Source: Methylovulum sp. (lineage in GTDB: Bacteria; Pseudomonadota; Gammaproteobacteria; Methylococcales; Methylomonadaceae). From it: a stretch of DNA of 64,000 bases. The notes beneath the pieces were generated by a model, which did not search any database, was not told the DNA's origin, and worked only from the letters and a program-made list of their open reading frames with translations. The translations under genes were made by a program, and so were the position numbers. Below, one piece after another: positions 54,970-64,000 of this stretch. Location: assembly GCA_028712695.1 (NCBI GenBank), contig JAQTQZ010000006.1, positions 85,434 to 149,433 on the forward strand. The letters run 5' to 3'. Position 1 is the first letter of the stretch. Each line of letters starts with the position of its first letter.

Positions 54970-55317
54970 ATGAACAAGAAAACTATAGCTATTTTATTGG
55001 CTTTAACCATTCCATTAACTGTCGCCGCATTTCCTGGAGACAACGGTGGTTTTAAGGGACATCGCGCCAACAAAATCGAACGGCTGACCCAGAAGTTGGA
55101 TTTAACTGCCGAGCAAAAACCCAAAGTGGAAGCCCTGTTCAAGGAACAAGAAGATAAATTCAAAGCCATTTTTGAAGAAACCCACTCCCGTCTTCAGGAA
55201 ATTCTTACCAAAGAACAAATGGCAAAAATGGATGAAATGAAAAAGCAACACGATGAAAAATGGCAAAAGAACCATGCCGAATTAAAAGATCAAAAAAGCC
55301 CTGAACAAACAAAGTAA
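54970..55317 (+). CDS. Spy/CpxP-like periplasmic chaperone
   Basis: A 115-residue exported protein: signal peptide MNKKTIAILLALTIPLTVAA, then a helical body with two LTxxQ-type motifs (LDLTAEQKPKVEALF; ILTKEQMAKMDEM), the hallmark of Spy/CpxP proteins. Lys- and Glu-rich helices form the cradle that protects unfolded envelope proteins or senses metals. The start at 54970 places the signal peptide correctly; an earlier in-frame ATG does not. A terminator follows. Confidence 0.82.
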   Translation: MNKKTIAILLALTIPLTVAAFPGDNGGFKGHRANKIERLTQKLDLTAEQKPKVEALFKEQEDKFKAIFEETHSRLQEILTKEQMAKMDEMKKQHDEKWQKNHAELKDQKSPEQTK

Positions 55318-55339
55318 TTTTATTATTACTACACAAAGT

Positions 55340-55372
55340 AATGCCTGCCCAAACGACGGGGCAGGCATTTAG
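55340..55372. terminator. Terminator after the Spy-like gene
   Basis: AATGCCTGCCC and GGGCAGGCATT form an 11-bp stem with a short loop and a TTT after it. The T run is short, so strength is moderate. Confidence 0.75.
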
Positions 55373-55595
55373 ACCTGTTGTTAGACAAGCGGCGGGCAAT
55401 GTTTGAATTTTGCGGTCACATCGTTATTCTCTAGTTTATCCCAACGTATTGATCAAACCTACCGCGGCGGTTACTTGGACAATCTTCAATCCAGCTGGAG
55501 AAATCCAGCGCAATGGGGAATTAATAAGCCCTTCCCTAAACTAAAAGTGCTTGTGGTGTTCAAATTGTTTTCTTTCATTGACATAAGGTGTAAGT

Positions 55596-57539
55596 ATGAT
55601 GGATAAGCAAAAAAACAATGTGATTGATTATATTGCCCTACTGCTAAGTAATATTTTTAATTTCTTAAAAAACAGTTTGTCGAAAATATCTGCTCATCAG
55701 GAAAAGCAAGCGCCTGAAGCTAATCCAACCCAAGATAAACCTTCCAAAACGTGGCGGATAGCCGCTTTCGCGTTGTTATTCATGGTGGCGGTTTTTGTTT
55801 TTAACAATTTAAGCGAAGTGCAACGTGATGAAATACCTTATAGCCAATTCCTTAATCTGGTAGAAGAAAAAAAAGTAGATAAGGCGGTCGTTACCGAGCG
55901 CTTTATTAGCGGTACGTTAAAGCCTGAAGACGTAAACAAGCTTGGCCAACACTTCGTGACTGTGCCTTTGTGGCAAAATGATTTGGCGCAGCTGCTACAA
56001 AAAAACAAGGTTGAATATGTGGTCAGAAGCGGTGAAAACTGGTTGGGCAATCTTTTTTTTAATTGGATTATCCCGATTTTAATTTTATTGGCAATCTGGT
56101 CGTGGATGGCCAAACGCGTGACCGGCGCGCAACAAGGCTTTTTAAATCTGGGAAATAAAATCCGTATCCAGCCTGACGCGTTGCCTAAAATCACCTTTGA
56201 TGAAGTTGCCGGTGCCGATAGCGCCAAGCAGGAGCTTAAGGAAACCATCGAATTTTTAAAAGCGCCGGACAAAATCCATCGGTTAGGTGGGCGGATGCCC
56301 AAAGGCGTATTACTGGTGGGCCTTCCTGGCACAGGCAAGACTTTGTTGGCCCGCGCGGTTGCTGGTGAGGCCGGAGTGCCTTTCTTCAATATTAGCGGTT
56401 CGGAATTCATCGAGCTGTTTGTTGGTGTGGGTGCGGCAAGAGTGCGTGAACTTTTTGAACAAGCCCGGAACAAAGCACCTTGCATCATTTTTATAGATGA
56501 ACTGGATGCCATCGGCCGTTCACGTGGCGGGCCCGTTGTTATGGGCGGACATGATGAGCGCGAACAAACGTTGAACCAACTGCTGACAGAAATGGACGGA
56601 TTTGACCCTTCGTCAGGGGTGGCGGTCATGGCGGCAAGCAACCGTCCTGAAATTCTCGATAAGGCGCTGTTGCGGGCGGGACGTTTTGACCGGCAAATTA
56701 TTGTCGATAAACCCGATTTGCAGGATCGTATTGAAATACTCAAGCTACATATCAAGAAAATGACCTTAGCCAAGGACATCGACATCACAGTCGTTGCCCG
56801 TCGCACGCCAGGTCTGGTTGGTGCTGATCTGGCTAATATCGCCAATGAAGCGGCGATTATAGCCACGCGGTTAAATCATGAAACAGTGGAAATGAATGAT
56901 TTTGAAGCAGCCATAGACCGTGTCTTGGCAGGGCCTGAAAAGAAAAACCGCGCCCTGAACAAAGAAGAAAAACGCCGGGTGGCTTACCATGAAGCAGGCC
57001 ATGCTTTGGTTGCCGAACACGTGCCGACCGGCCAACCGGTGCATAAAATATCCATTATTCCGCGTGGCGTGTCAGCCTTGGGTTTTACCCTGCAATTGCC
57101 GGTTGAAGAACGGTTTTTATCGACTGAAAATGAGCTGAAAGACCAGATTGCCATCTTGATGGGCGGGCGTATTGCCGAAGAAACTGTATTAGGCAGCATT
57201 TCCACCGGTGCCCAAAATGATCTGGAAAAAGCCAGTGAAATTGCCCGTAACATGGTATGCAGCTTGGGGATGAGTAAAAAAATGGGCGCTTTAACCTATG
57301 GCAAACGCCAACAATTGCAGTTTTTGGAAACTGAAGTGTCCGAATACCGCAATTACAGTGATGCCACGGCGCGTTTGCTCGACACCGAAATTATCGCGTT
57401 GATTGAAGAAGGCGAAAGCCGGGCCCGTGAAATTATTATGGCTAACCGTCCGGTTTTGGAAAAAATAGCTGATTTGTTGCAAGAAAAAGAGGTTATCAAC
57501 AGGGAAGAGATACTCGTGTTGATCAAAAAGGATGGCTAA
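55596..57539 (+). CDS. FtsH-type AAA+ zinc metalloprotease, divergent paralogue
   Basis: A 647-residue membrane AAA+ protease: a long N-terminal cytosolic tail, two membrane helices (about 52-70 and 154-172), the AAA domain with Walker A at about 240, Walker [10 protein letters not shown], the second region of homology [19 protein letters not shown], then the M41 peptidase with HEAGH at about 465. The pore loop is [10 protein letters not shown]. It differs from standard FtsH: Walker A reads GLPGTGKT instead of GPPGTGKT, the N-terminus is extended, and no ftsJ lies upstream. So it is an additional paralogue rather than the main quality-control FtsH. Confidence 0.92.
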   Translation: MMDKQKNNVIDYIALLLSNIFNFLKNSLSKISAHQEKQAPEANPTQDKPSKTWRIAAFALLFMVAVFVFNNLSEVQRDEIPYSQFLNLVEEKKVDKAVVTERFISGTLKPEDVNKLGQHFVTVPLWQNDLAQLLQKNKVEYVVRSGENWLGNLFFNWIIPILILLAIWSWMAKRVTGAQQGFLNLGNKIRIQPDALPKITFDEVAGADSAKQELKETIEFLKAPDKIHRLGGRMPKGVLLVGLPGTGKTLLARAVAGEAGVPFFNISGSEFIELFVGVGAARVRELFEQARNKAPCIIFIDELDAIGRSRGGPVVMGGHDEREQTLNQLLTEMDGFDPSSGVAVMAASNRPEILDKALLRAGRFDRQIIVDKPDLQDRIEILKLHIKKMTLAKDIDITVVARRTPGLVGADLANIANEAAIIATRLNHETVEMNDFEAAIDRVLAGPEKKNRALNKEEKRRVAYHEAGHALVAEHVPTGQPVHKISIIPRGVSALGFTLQLPVEERFLSTENELKDQIAILMGGRIAEETVLGSISTGAQNDLEKASEIARNMVCSLGMSKKMGALTYGKRQQLQFLETEVSEYRNYSDATARLLDTEIIALIEEGESRAREIIMANRPVLEKIADLLQEKEVINREEILVLIKKDG

Positions 57540-57695
57540 AAATCTATCCAATTTCTTTTGGAACTCTAAATAAAGCCATCAGCAGTTAGCGGTCGCTTGG
57601 TAAGATACAATGTTATTAAGGGCAAGTGGCCGCTTATTTTTGCTGAGGTTAAAGAGCGTTTGATAGGCACTTAGATTTTGTTGTTGTGTATTGGT

Positions 57696-58385
57696 TTAGG
57701 CCATTCTCAAAGTGCTTTTTTTGCCGTCAAAAAAGTGGGCATCAAGCACGGCTATGATTTCTTCGCAATCAAAAATCTGTTTGTTGTTTGCCAAAATAGC
57801 ATTTGCTAAGGCATTAATCGCCCGCCAATTTGCCCGCTGATTGATAAACTCAAAGGCTTGTGCAAACAGTTCGGCTATCTTCTGTTTACGCAAGGTTTCG
57901 TCAGTGCTCCAGCAGTTAAGATAGTCTTCCACGACTTGAAGGTCTGCGGTACCGCCGTAATTATGCAGGGCATTTAAATTCACCAGACTTGCGTTGATAA
58001 TTTCATCATCACGCAAAGCAACATAATTCGCTTCAGCTAATGGCCCTACCAGCAAATTAACCATGTCTGCCTCAAACGCATGGATATAGGCTTGCTTTTG
58101 TGCAGGAGAAAAATTGTCGGTAGTTTCTTCAACAGAACGGGGTAGCGTGTGGATTAAACGGCCACCTTGTATGCTGGCAATCCACGGGCTATGGACTTTG
58201 GCTTTTTGAAGCACCGCATCTTTGCCAACAATAAAAATCTGAAAAAATACGGGGGGCAATTGTTTTTGTTTATTGCCCAAATAGATGGCTGCCGCATGGC
58301 CTGCTTCATGGATAGCGGTTTTGCGGCTAAGTTCTTTGAAACTGCTTTGGTTAAATGCTGTTGGGGTCAGGTAACTGCGTTTCAT
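57696..58385 (-). CDS. Stand-alone M41-like (HEAGH) metalloprotease domain protein
   Basis: A 229-residue protein with HEAGHAAAIYLG at residues about 25-36, the zinc motif of the FtsH peptidase domain, and an acidic late segment (AFEADMVNLLVGPLAEANYVAL) where the third ligand and M41 helix should be. There is no AAA ATPase and no membrane helix. The start at 58385 has GGAG; the frame upstream to 58673 lacks one. It lies convergent to the FtsH paralogue, 156 bp away, so it may be a broken-off partner or an independent peptidase. Confidence 0.75.
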   Translation of the reverse strand: MKRSYLTPTAFNQSSFKELSRKTAIHEAGHAAAIYLGNKQKQLPPVFFQIFIVGKDAVLQKAKVHSPWIASIQGGRLIHTLPRSVEETTDNFSPAQKQAYIHAFEADMVNLLVGPLAEANYVALRDDEIINASLVNLNALHNYGGTADLQVVEDYLNCWSTDETLRKQKIAELFAQAFEFINQRANWRAINALANAILANNKQIFDCEEIIAVLDAHFFDGKKSTLRMA

Positions 58386-58527
58386 AATGGCTCCGGCTTG
58401 AAAAAAAATGCGGGCCCAAAGTGAGGTGACCCGCATTATCGAGAGGAAGGATGCAGTCGTTATGAGGGGTAAAACAGTAACAACAACTGCGGGCGGAAGT
58501 TTAACGGCTTGTACACACAGTGAAAAT

Positions 58528-58557
58528 GCGGCATATCGCCGCGCGGCGATATGCCGC
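58528..58557. repeat. 30-bp perfect palindrome
   Basis: GCGGCATATCGCCGC followed directly by GCGGCGATATGCCGC is a perfect, loopless inverted repeat about 145 bp upstream of the M41-like gene. It could be an operator, a cruciform or a REP-like hairpin. Nothing else is seen in 58386-58784. Confidence 0.7.
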
Positions 58558-58784
58558 TGTAGTTGGCATAGAGTGTGCGTTGTAGCTTTGGTTTGTTTGA
58601 TGAAACGCCAGGTGAAATGCGGGATACAAGGTTTTTTATTAAGATTGGCGAGCCATAAAGCGGGGCATATCACCTGGTGACTGGGTTATATCACGCAGCT
58701 GTTACAATTCTTAGGCTGTTTGTATAAAGCGTTGTCCAAGTCTGGTTAAGCTAAAAAGGCGTTTTAAAAGTTATTTGATTTAAA

Positions 58785-59735
58785 TCAGGCGGCACTATTG
58801 AGCCAATCTAAATAGCGGCTGACACCTTGGCTTATGGTCAGGAATTCTTTATCATAACCGACTTGCCTTAAGCCGGAAATGTCGGCCTGGGTATAACTTT
58901 GGTAAGCACCTTTTAAATGCACGGGGAAAGGGATGTATTCAATGCGGCCTTGCTTATGCCAAGCAATCACGGCTTGGGCGACGGCGTTAAACGTTTCTGC
59001 TTTGCCGGTGCCAACGTTGTAAATGCCGCGCTGTTCAGGATGATCCAGAAACCATAAGTTGACATCAACGACATCATCAACATGAACAAAGTCGCGCCGT
59101 TGTTCACCATCTGCGTAGCCGTCACAACCGGCAAACAAGCGGGCTATTTGTTGGCCAATTATCTGTTGGTTGAAATGGTAGGCAGTGCTGCTCATGCTGC
59201 CTTTGTGCTGTTCTCTTGGCCCATAGACATTGAAATAACGGAAACCGACGATGGGACTTTTAGCTTCCGGCAACAGCTGCCGGACATATTGGTCGAACTG
59301 GAATTTTGAATAGGCGTACATGTTAATGGGGCGCTCGCAACTGCGATCGACGCTAAAACCGTGCGCACCGCTACCGTAAACTGACGCCGACGAGGCGTAG
59401 ATGAACGGGATGTTATGGGCGATGCAATAATGCAGCAGGCTTTTGGAGTACGCGTAATTGTTGCGCATGACATACTCGCCATCCCATTCCGTGGTTGCCG
59501 AACACGCGCCCTGATGAAAAATGGCACGGATGCCAGAAAAAAAATGCGCGGCTTCAATCCGCTCTTTAAATTCCGTTTTATCCATGTAATCAGCAATATC
59601 AAGGTCAGCAATATTGTGCATTTTTTGGCCATTGGTCAAATTGTCGACCAACAGGATGTTGCGTTCGCCGCGCGCATTTAACGTGCTAATCAAATTGCTG
59701 CCGATAAAACCGGCACCGCCCGTGACAATAATCAT
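58785..59735 (-). CDS. hldD: ADP-L-glycero-D-manno-heptose 6-epimerase
   Basis: A 316-residue short-chain dehydrogenase/epimerase making the LPS core heptose precursor. NADP-binding loop [11 protein letters not shown] starts at residue 6; the catalytic Tyr-Lys pair is in [13 protein letters not shown], and the family motif [17 protein letters not shown] is at about residue 170. Its ATG overlaps the hldE stop by 4 bases (ATGA). It is last in the msbA-gmhA-hldE-hldD operon. Confidence 0.96.
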   Translation of the reverse strand: MIIVTGGAGFIGSNLISTLNARGERNILLVDNLTNGQKMHNIADLDIADYMDKTEFKERIEAAHFFSGIRAIFHQGACSATTEWDGEYVMRNNYAYSKSLLHYCIAHNIPFIYASSASVYGSGAHGFSVDRSCERPINMYAYSKFQFDQYVRQLLPEAKSPIVGFRYFNVYGPREQHKGSMSSTAYHFNQQIIGQQIARLFAGCDGYADGEQRRDFVHVDDVVDVNLWFLDHPEQRGIYNVGTGKAETFNAVAQAVIAWHKQGRIEYIPFPVHLKGAYQSYTQADISGLRQVGYDKEFLTISQGVSRYLDWLNSAA

Positions 59736-61156
59736 GCCCCCCCCCTTGCTTTATTAATCATCGTTGTAGTCGATTGGCCTTCTACAAACTGCAAAATTTT
59801 TACTGCACCCCCGGCCTTAATCACGCAATCACCGCCTGCGACTTGTTCGGGAAGGTAATCGCCGCCTTTAACTATCACGTCAGGCAACGTTTTGCAGTAC
59901 AAGCGCTCAGGGGTTTCTTCCTCGAAGGCGACCACCCAGTCCACGCAAGCTAAGGCGGCCAAGACGGTCATGCGTTGTTGCAATTTGTTGATTGGCCGCG
60001 ATTCGCCTTTGAGTTGTTTGACGGAAGCGTCCGAGTTGACCGCGACTATCAAACGGTCGCCCAATGCTTTCGCTTGTTCAAGATAAGTCACATGACCGGC
60101 ATGGAGCAAATCAAAGCAGCCGTTGGTCATGATGACTTTTTCATCGTGGGCTTTAGCACCCGCAATGAGTTTGACCAGCTCATCTTCCGAAACAATTCCA
60201 TAAGATGAGTCGCGGTCACCGTGCATGGCACGGGTGAGTTCCTGCATGGAAACGGTCGAAGTGCCCAATTTGCCGACCACAATGCCGGCAGCAAGGTTGG
60301 CCAAATACATCGCCTCCGGCAAAGGCATGCCCCTTGCCACGCCAAGCGCCATCACGGCAATGACCGTGTCGCCCGCACCGGTGACATCGAACACGTCTTT
60401 GGCTTGGGCTGGCAGACTGTGGCTTTGTTGGGGTTGGATCAGGGTCATGCCTGCTTCGCCACGGGTCAGCAGCAGCGTTTGGATTTGCTGCTGTTGCAAT
60501 AAGTCGCGGCCTCTGTCCAGCAACTGCTGTTCGTTTGCGCAATCGCCGACCACGGCCTGAAACTCGGCCAAATTGGGGGTGATGACATCCGCGTGGGCAT
60601 AGCGCCGGTAGTCGGTTCCTTTCGGGTCGATCAACACTTGCAGTCCGGCTTGCTTGGTGGCGCTGATATAGTCGGCAACATGCGCCAGCGTGCCTTTGCC
60701 ATAATCCGAAAATACGACCGCGTCGTGCCCAGATAAATGGTTTACCAGCCGCGCTTGCAAAGCTACATGGTCAAAGTCGAGCGGCGCTTCTTCAAAATCG
60801 ACCCTAATCAATTGTTGATGCTGGGCCATGATGCGTAATTTGCAGATGCTGCGCGCTGACGGTGCGACGACAAAATCGCAAACCACATTTTGCTCTTCCA
60901 ACAGGTGTTTGATGGTTTCACCTTCGGCATCTGCACCGATCACGCCTAGCAAGGTCACGTTGCCGCCCAAGCGGGCAATATTAAGCGCGACGTTACCGGC
61001 TCCGCCGATGCGGTCTTCAATGGTTTTGACCCGCACGACGGGCACCGGCGCTTCTGGAGAAATGCGCGTGGCCTGTCCGGACCAATAGCGGTCGAGCATG
61101 ACATCGCCAATGACAATGATTCGGGTTGTGCCGAATTCAGGCGTGGTGGCTAGCAT
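59732..61156 (-). CDS. hldE: Bifunctional heptose kinase/adenylyltransferase
   Basis: A 474-residue two-domain enzyme: a ribokinase-like heptose-7-phosphate kinase (residues 1-315; [25 protein letters not shown], and the anion hole DVTGAGDTV at about 258) and a cytidylyltransferase-like domain (345-474; [21 protein letters not shown] and [12 protein letters not shown]). It performs two of the steps to ADP-heptose. It overlaps gmhA by about 20 bp and hldD by 4 bp. Confidence 0.97.
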   Translation of the reverse strand: MLATTPEFGTTRIIVIGDVMLDRYWSGQATRISPEAPVPVVRVKTIEDRIGGAGNVALNIARLGGNVTLLGVIGADAEGETIKHLLEEQNVVCDFVVAPSARSICKLRIMAQHQQLIRVDFEEAPLDFDHVALQARLVNHLSGHDAVVFSDYGKGTLAHVADYISATKQAGLQVLIDPKGTDYRRYAHADVITPNLAEFQAVVGDCANEQQLLDRGRDLLQQQQIQTLLLTRGEAGMTLIQPQQSHSLPAQAKDVFDVTGAGDTVIAVMALGVARGMPLPEAMYLANLAAGIVVGKLGTSTVSMQELTRAMHGDRDSSYGIVSEDELVKLIAGAKAHDEKVIMTNGCFDLLHAGHVTYLEQAKALGDRLIVAVNSDASVKQLKGESRPINKLQQRMTVLAALACVDWVVAFEEETPERLYCKTLPDVIVKGGDYLPEQVAGGDCVIKAGGAVKILQFVEGQSTTTMINKARGGA

Positions 61157-61781
61157 TAGTTGTCTCCTCTAAGGTTCCATCGCTTAACTTGGCTTCCAGC
61201 AGTCCGCACCACCAGTGGCCTATGAGAATGTGTGCCTCTTGGATCCGTGCGGTCACTGCCGATGGCACGATAACTGACAAAGTGGCGTGTTGGATCAACT
61301 CGCCACCATCGCCGCCGGTTAAGGCAATGACCGCCATGCCTTTAGCTTTTGCTTCAAGTGCGGCTTTGATGATGTTTTTGCTGCGCCCAGAAGTCGATAG
61401 CGCAATCAGGCAATCTTTACTATTGCCTAGTGCTTCAATCTGGCGGGAAAACACGGTTTCAAAATCGTAATCATTGCTGTGGGCGGTTAATATTGAGGTG
61501 TCTGTGGTCAAGGCGATAGCCGGTAGGCCCCGGCGTTTTCTTTCATAACGCACAACACACTCGGCAGCGATATGTTGGCAATCGGCCGCACTGCCGCCAT
61601 TACCGCAAAGCAATAATTTGCCGCCTTGTTTTAAGGTGTCCACTAACAGCACACCGGCTGCCTCAATAGTTCCGGCACAGTCAGCGAGCCTCTCCATCAT
61701 GGCTTGATGGGCTTGCAGCTCAGTTATAAATGATTTCAACGTCACGTTTCCTATAAATAAATAAAAAGAAGGGGTCGCCAT
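61137..61781 (-). CDS. gmhA: Sedoheptulose-7-phosphate isomerase
   Basis: A 214-residue SIS-domain enzyme for the first step of LPS heptose synthesis. The phosphate-binding motif LLLCGNGGSAADCQHIAAE is at about residue 55, and ALSTSGRSKNIIKAAL is the second SIS loop. The ATG at 61781 overlaps the msbA stop (TGATG); a TTG at 61739 would give the more usual N-terminus LKSFITELQ, so the exact start is open. Confidence 0.93.
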   Translation of the reverse strand: MATPSFYLFIGNVTLKSFITELQAHQAMMERLADCAGTIEAAGVLLVDTLKQGGKLLLCGNGGSAADCQHIAAECVVRYERKRRGLPAIALTTDTSILTAHSNDYDFETVFSRQIEALGNSKDCLIALSTSGRSKNIIKAALEAKAKGMAVIALTGGDGGELIQHATLSVIVPSAVTARIQEAHILIGHWWCGLLEAKLSDGTLEETTNASHHA

Positions 61782-63535
61782 CAAGCCGGTTGTTCGCCGG
61801 ATTCTTTAAATTGCATGGCGTGCAGTCGGGCATAAGCGCCATTTTTTTCTAGCAGTTCGCGGTGAGTGCCGCGCTCAATGATCCGTCCTTGACCGATTAC
61901 TAAAATCATATCGGCATTTTCTATGGTTGATAAGCGATGGGCAATCACTAAGGTGGTACGGTTGCTAATAACTTTTTGCAGGGCGGCTTGTATGTAGCGC
62001 TCGGACTCGGTATCCAGCGCCGATGTCGCTTCATCAAGTATCAATAGGGGGGCATCTTTAAGCAATGCCCTTGCCAGTGCCAAACGTTGCCGCTGCCCAC
62101 CCGATAGCTTGACGCCATTTTCGCCAATCTCAGTATCCAGGCCTTTTTCAAGCTTGCTGATAAATTCCATGGCATAGGCGTCGGTTGCCGCCGCCGTGAT
62201 TGCACTGCGGCTGGCTGACGCAAGCATGCCATAGGCAATGTTATTGGCTATGGTGTCATTGAACAGGGTGACTTGTTGGGTCACTAGGGCGATATGTTGT
62301 CTCAGATTGGCCAGTTTATAGGTGTTTATTTCCACGCCATCCAGCAGGATTTCTCCGGTTTCATGCGGGTAAAAACGTGAAACCAAGTTGACCAAGGTGC
62401 TTTTCCCGCCACCGGATGCGCCCACTAAGGCTATGGTTTGCCCAGATTCGGCTTTAAAACTGATGTCTATGAGTGCGGGTTCGTTAGTGCCTGCGTACTG
62501 GAAGGTCAGGTTTTTAAACTCCAATGCGCCTTGGCAGGTATCTGTTTGATAAGTGCCGCTATCCGGTTCGCTCTCGGTGTCCATTATTTCAAATAACGAT
62601 TCCGCCGCCGCTATGCCGCGTTGGATATCGCTATTGGCGTCGCTTAACTGCTTGACAGGTCTTGGCAATAAAAATGCGGCGGTCAAATAACCAACAAAAT
62701 TGCCGACACTGGATTGTTCCATAAAAAACAGCGCCATATACATTAAAAATGCCAAGGCAATGGCAATGATCAATTGCATGGCCTGGTTATGGATCGAACT
62801 CGTGGTGGTGGATTTTAAGGATTGGCTGCGGTTATATAGGCTACTGTCCATAAACCGTTGTTTCTCATAGTCCTCACCACCATAACTACGCACCACGCGG
62901 TGGCCATTGACCAATTCGGAGGTGATATGGGTCATGTCACCGATTGAATTCTGGATGCGTTTGCTTAACATGCGTAGCCGTTTGCTGACATAATTTACCA
63001 GTAGGGCGATAACCGGTGCGACTATCAAAAAAACAAGTGACAACAGCCAGTTTGAATAAAACAAATAAACGAGCAGACCCAGCGCAGTAAAGCCTTCCTG
63101 AACCACCTTACGCACCGCATCGGTGGTTGCCTGCGCCACTTGGCCCACGTTGTGGGTAATCCTTGCGATCATGTAGCCGCTGTTGTTGGCATCAAAATGT
63201 GCGGTTGGCAATTGCGTATATTTATCAAAAATTTCACAGCGCAACACATGAATGACATTCAGCGACACTTTGGCTAAAAAGTAATTGCCAAGATAATTCC
63301 CAATCCCCCGTATCACCACTAACCCACTAAAAAATAATGGCAAATAATACATGTCTTCCCGCGATTTGGACTGCAAGGTGTCAATGATTTGCGCAACCAG
63401 GCTAGCAAACAGTGGTTGGGTGCTGGAGTAAATAAGGAAACCAACAATGCTAATAGAAAAAAGAGTCCGATGCGGTTTTATGTAGGTTAATAAACGTTTG
63501 TATATTTGCAGGTTTGCGCTAGCTTTTTTTTTCAT
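61781..63535 (-). CDS. msbA: Lipid A export ATP-binding/permease MsbA
   Basis: A 584-residue half-size ABC exporter: six membrane helices in residues 1-320, then the ATPase with Walker A GASGGGKSTLV, Q-loop VTQQVTLFND, signature LSGGQRQRLALARAL and Walker B LLILDEATSALD. MsbA flips lipid A-core to the periplasmic side of the inner membrane. It leads the heptose genes, joining core synthesis with export in one transcript. A close alternative is another lipid-linked ABC exporter, but the context favours MsbA. Confidence 0.93.
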   Translation of the reverse strand: MKKKASANLQIYKRLLTYIKPHRTLFSISIVGFLIYSSTQPLFASLVAQIIDTLQSKSREDMYYLPLFFSGLVVIRGIGNYLGNYFLAKVSLNVIHVLRCEIFDKYTQLPTAHFDANNSGYMIARITHNVGQVAQATTDAVRKVVQEGFTALGLLVYLFYSNWLLSLVFLIVAPVIALLVNYVSKRLRMLSKRIQNSIGDMTHITSELVNGHRVVRSYGGEDYEKQRFMDSSLYNRSQSLKSTTTSSIHNQAMQLIIAIALAFLMYMALFFMEQSSVGNFVGYLTAAFLLPRPVKQLSDANSDIQRGIAAAESLFEIMDTESEPDSGTYQTDTCQGALEFKNLTFQYAGTNEPALIDISFKAESGQTIALVGASGGGKSTLVNLVSRFYPHETGEILLDGVEINTYKLANLRQHIALVTQQVTLFNDTIANNIAYGMLASASRSAITAAATDAYAMEFISKLEKGLDTEIGENGVKLSGGQRQRLALARALLKDAPLLILDEATSALDTESERYIQAALQKVISNRTTLVIAHRLSTIENADMILVIGQGRIIERGTHRELLEKNGAYARLHAMQFKESGEQPA

Positions 63536-63723
63536 GTAAAAGTTGCTTTATGCTAAAAACGGGTGAGGAAACGGATTATTGCTTTGGTTACAATGATATT
63601 GTCCTATAAACCGTAGGGTGGGGACAAAAAGGCTCATTTTACAGATACCGGCGGACAATATCTAAGCTTGCTGCACAACAATCAAATAAGCGGTTAGCTG
63701 ATTGACTATGGTACACTACTTGC

Positions 63724-64000
63724 TGAAAGAGTTGGCTGAGCAGCCGCTGTTTTATCGTTACGGTAAAATGGAGGAAAGTCCGGGCTCCACTGGGCAAGGT
63801 GCCAGGTAACGCCTGGGAGGCGTGAGCCTACGGAAAGTGCCGCAGAAAATAGACCGCCTGACGCCTTAGTGTCGGGTAAGGGTGAAAAGGTGCGGTAAGA
63901 GCGCACCGCGCAACTGGTAACAGGAGTGGCATGGTAAACCCCACCCGGAGCAAGATCAAATAGAGGAACAGACGCGTGGCCCGCGCGGTTCCTGGGTAGA
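63724..64000 (+). ncRNA. rnpB: RNase P RNA, 3' part outside window
   Basis: The conserved type A RNase P RNA regions are clear: GGAGGAAAGTCCGGGCTCC (P4/J3-4 side) at about 63770, GGTGCCAGGTAACGCCTGG, AAGGGTGAAAAGGTGCGGTA, and GAGCGCACCGCGCAACTGGT later. It is the catalytic RNA that trims tRNA 5' ends. The start near 63724 is estimated from the first stem; the sequence runs off the window edge before the 3' half of P4. A TACACT -10-like box lies at 63712. Confidence 0.95.

Overview
This 64 kb window looks like the chromosome of a Gram-negative gammaproteobacterium. Supporting genes are the lipid A/heptose run msbA-gmhA-hldE-hldD, E. coli-like YqhA, YbiB, YbiT and PpnP proteins, a type A RNase P RNA and a haem-copper oxidase assembly gene (cyoE). 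A nitrogen-fixation satellite operon, two hemerythrin-domain proteins and a large membrane-anchored multicopper oxidase suggest a diazotroph of microaerobic habits. A Methylomonas/Methylobacter-like methanotroph is my best guess, but no methane oxidation gene is present to prove it. Layout: 0-2.3 kb holds yqhA (cut by the edge), ybiB and cyoE. 2.4-7.8 kb is an accessory patch: integron-type attC sites with cassette genes on both strands and no integrase, an internally deleted IS1-like element, a decayed IS1595-family element and an IS256-family remnant. 7.8-10.3 kb is a nif satellite with two sigma-54 promoters and a canonical NifA site, encoding a NifX/NifB-like protein, an unknown partner, flavodoxin NifF and the 4Fe-4S leucine-rich-variant protein. 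10.4-13.4 kb is a leftward run of five genes including an ApaH homologue that has lost its metal ligands, AlkB, bacteriohemerythrin and a GST. 13.9-28.2 kb is mostly single housekeeping and hypothetical genes: a LamG protein, ybiT, a NYN protein, ppnP, a GGDEF-hemerythrin protein, gatB, a Uma2 protein, a multicopper oxidase, an AP2-like protein, a 2-Cys peroxiredoxin, pncC and a sulfotransferase. 28.4-32.2 kb is a 1272-residue MASE1-PAS-GAF-GGDEF-EAL protein. 32.5-45.7 kb is the centrepiece: a complete minimal type I-F2 (I-Fv) CRISPR-Cas locus (cas1, cas2-3, cas7fv, cas5fv, cas6f) with a 93-repeat array. A vapBC toxin-antitoxin pair sits between cas2-3 and cas7fv. Between vapC and cas7fv lie two degenerate CRISPR repeats in reverse orientation around a 13-nt pseudo-spacer. 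One pseudo-repeat keeps its stem through compensatory changes. The pseudo-spacer matches, at 10 of 11 seed positions and next to a CC PAM, a site at the apparent cas7fv promoter. The one mismatch is at position 6, which type I-F complexes tolerate. This looks like a built-in, crRNA-guided autoregulator of an I-F2 operon and is the most exciting object here. 45.8-64 kb holds a 1370-residue membrane protein, a cupin/VOC/tautomerase/TetR group, a methyltransferase, a second leftward cassette cluster with a textbook attC, a foldback MITE-like element, a Spy-like chaperone, a divergent FtsH paralogue near a stand-alone M41-like protease, the heptose/lipid A operon and the 5' part of rnpB.
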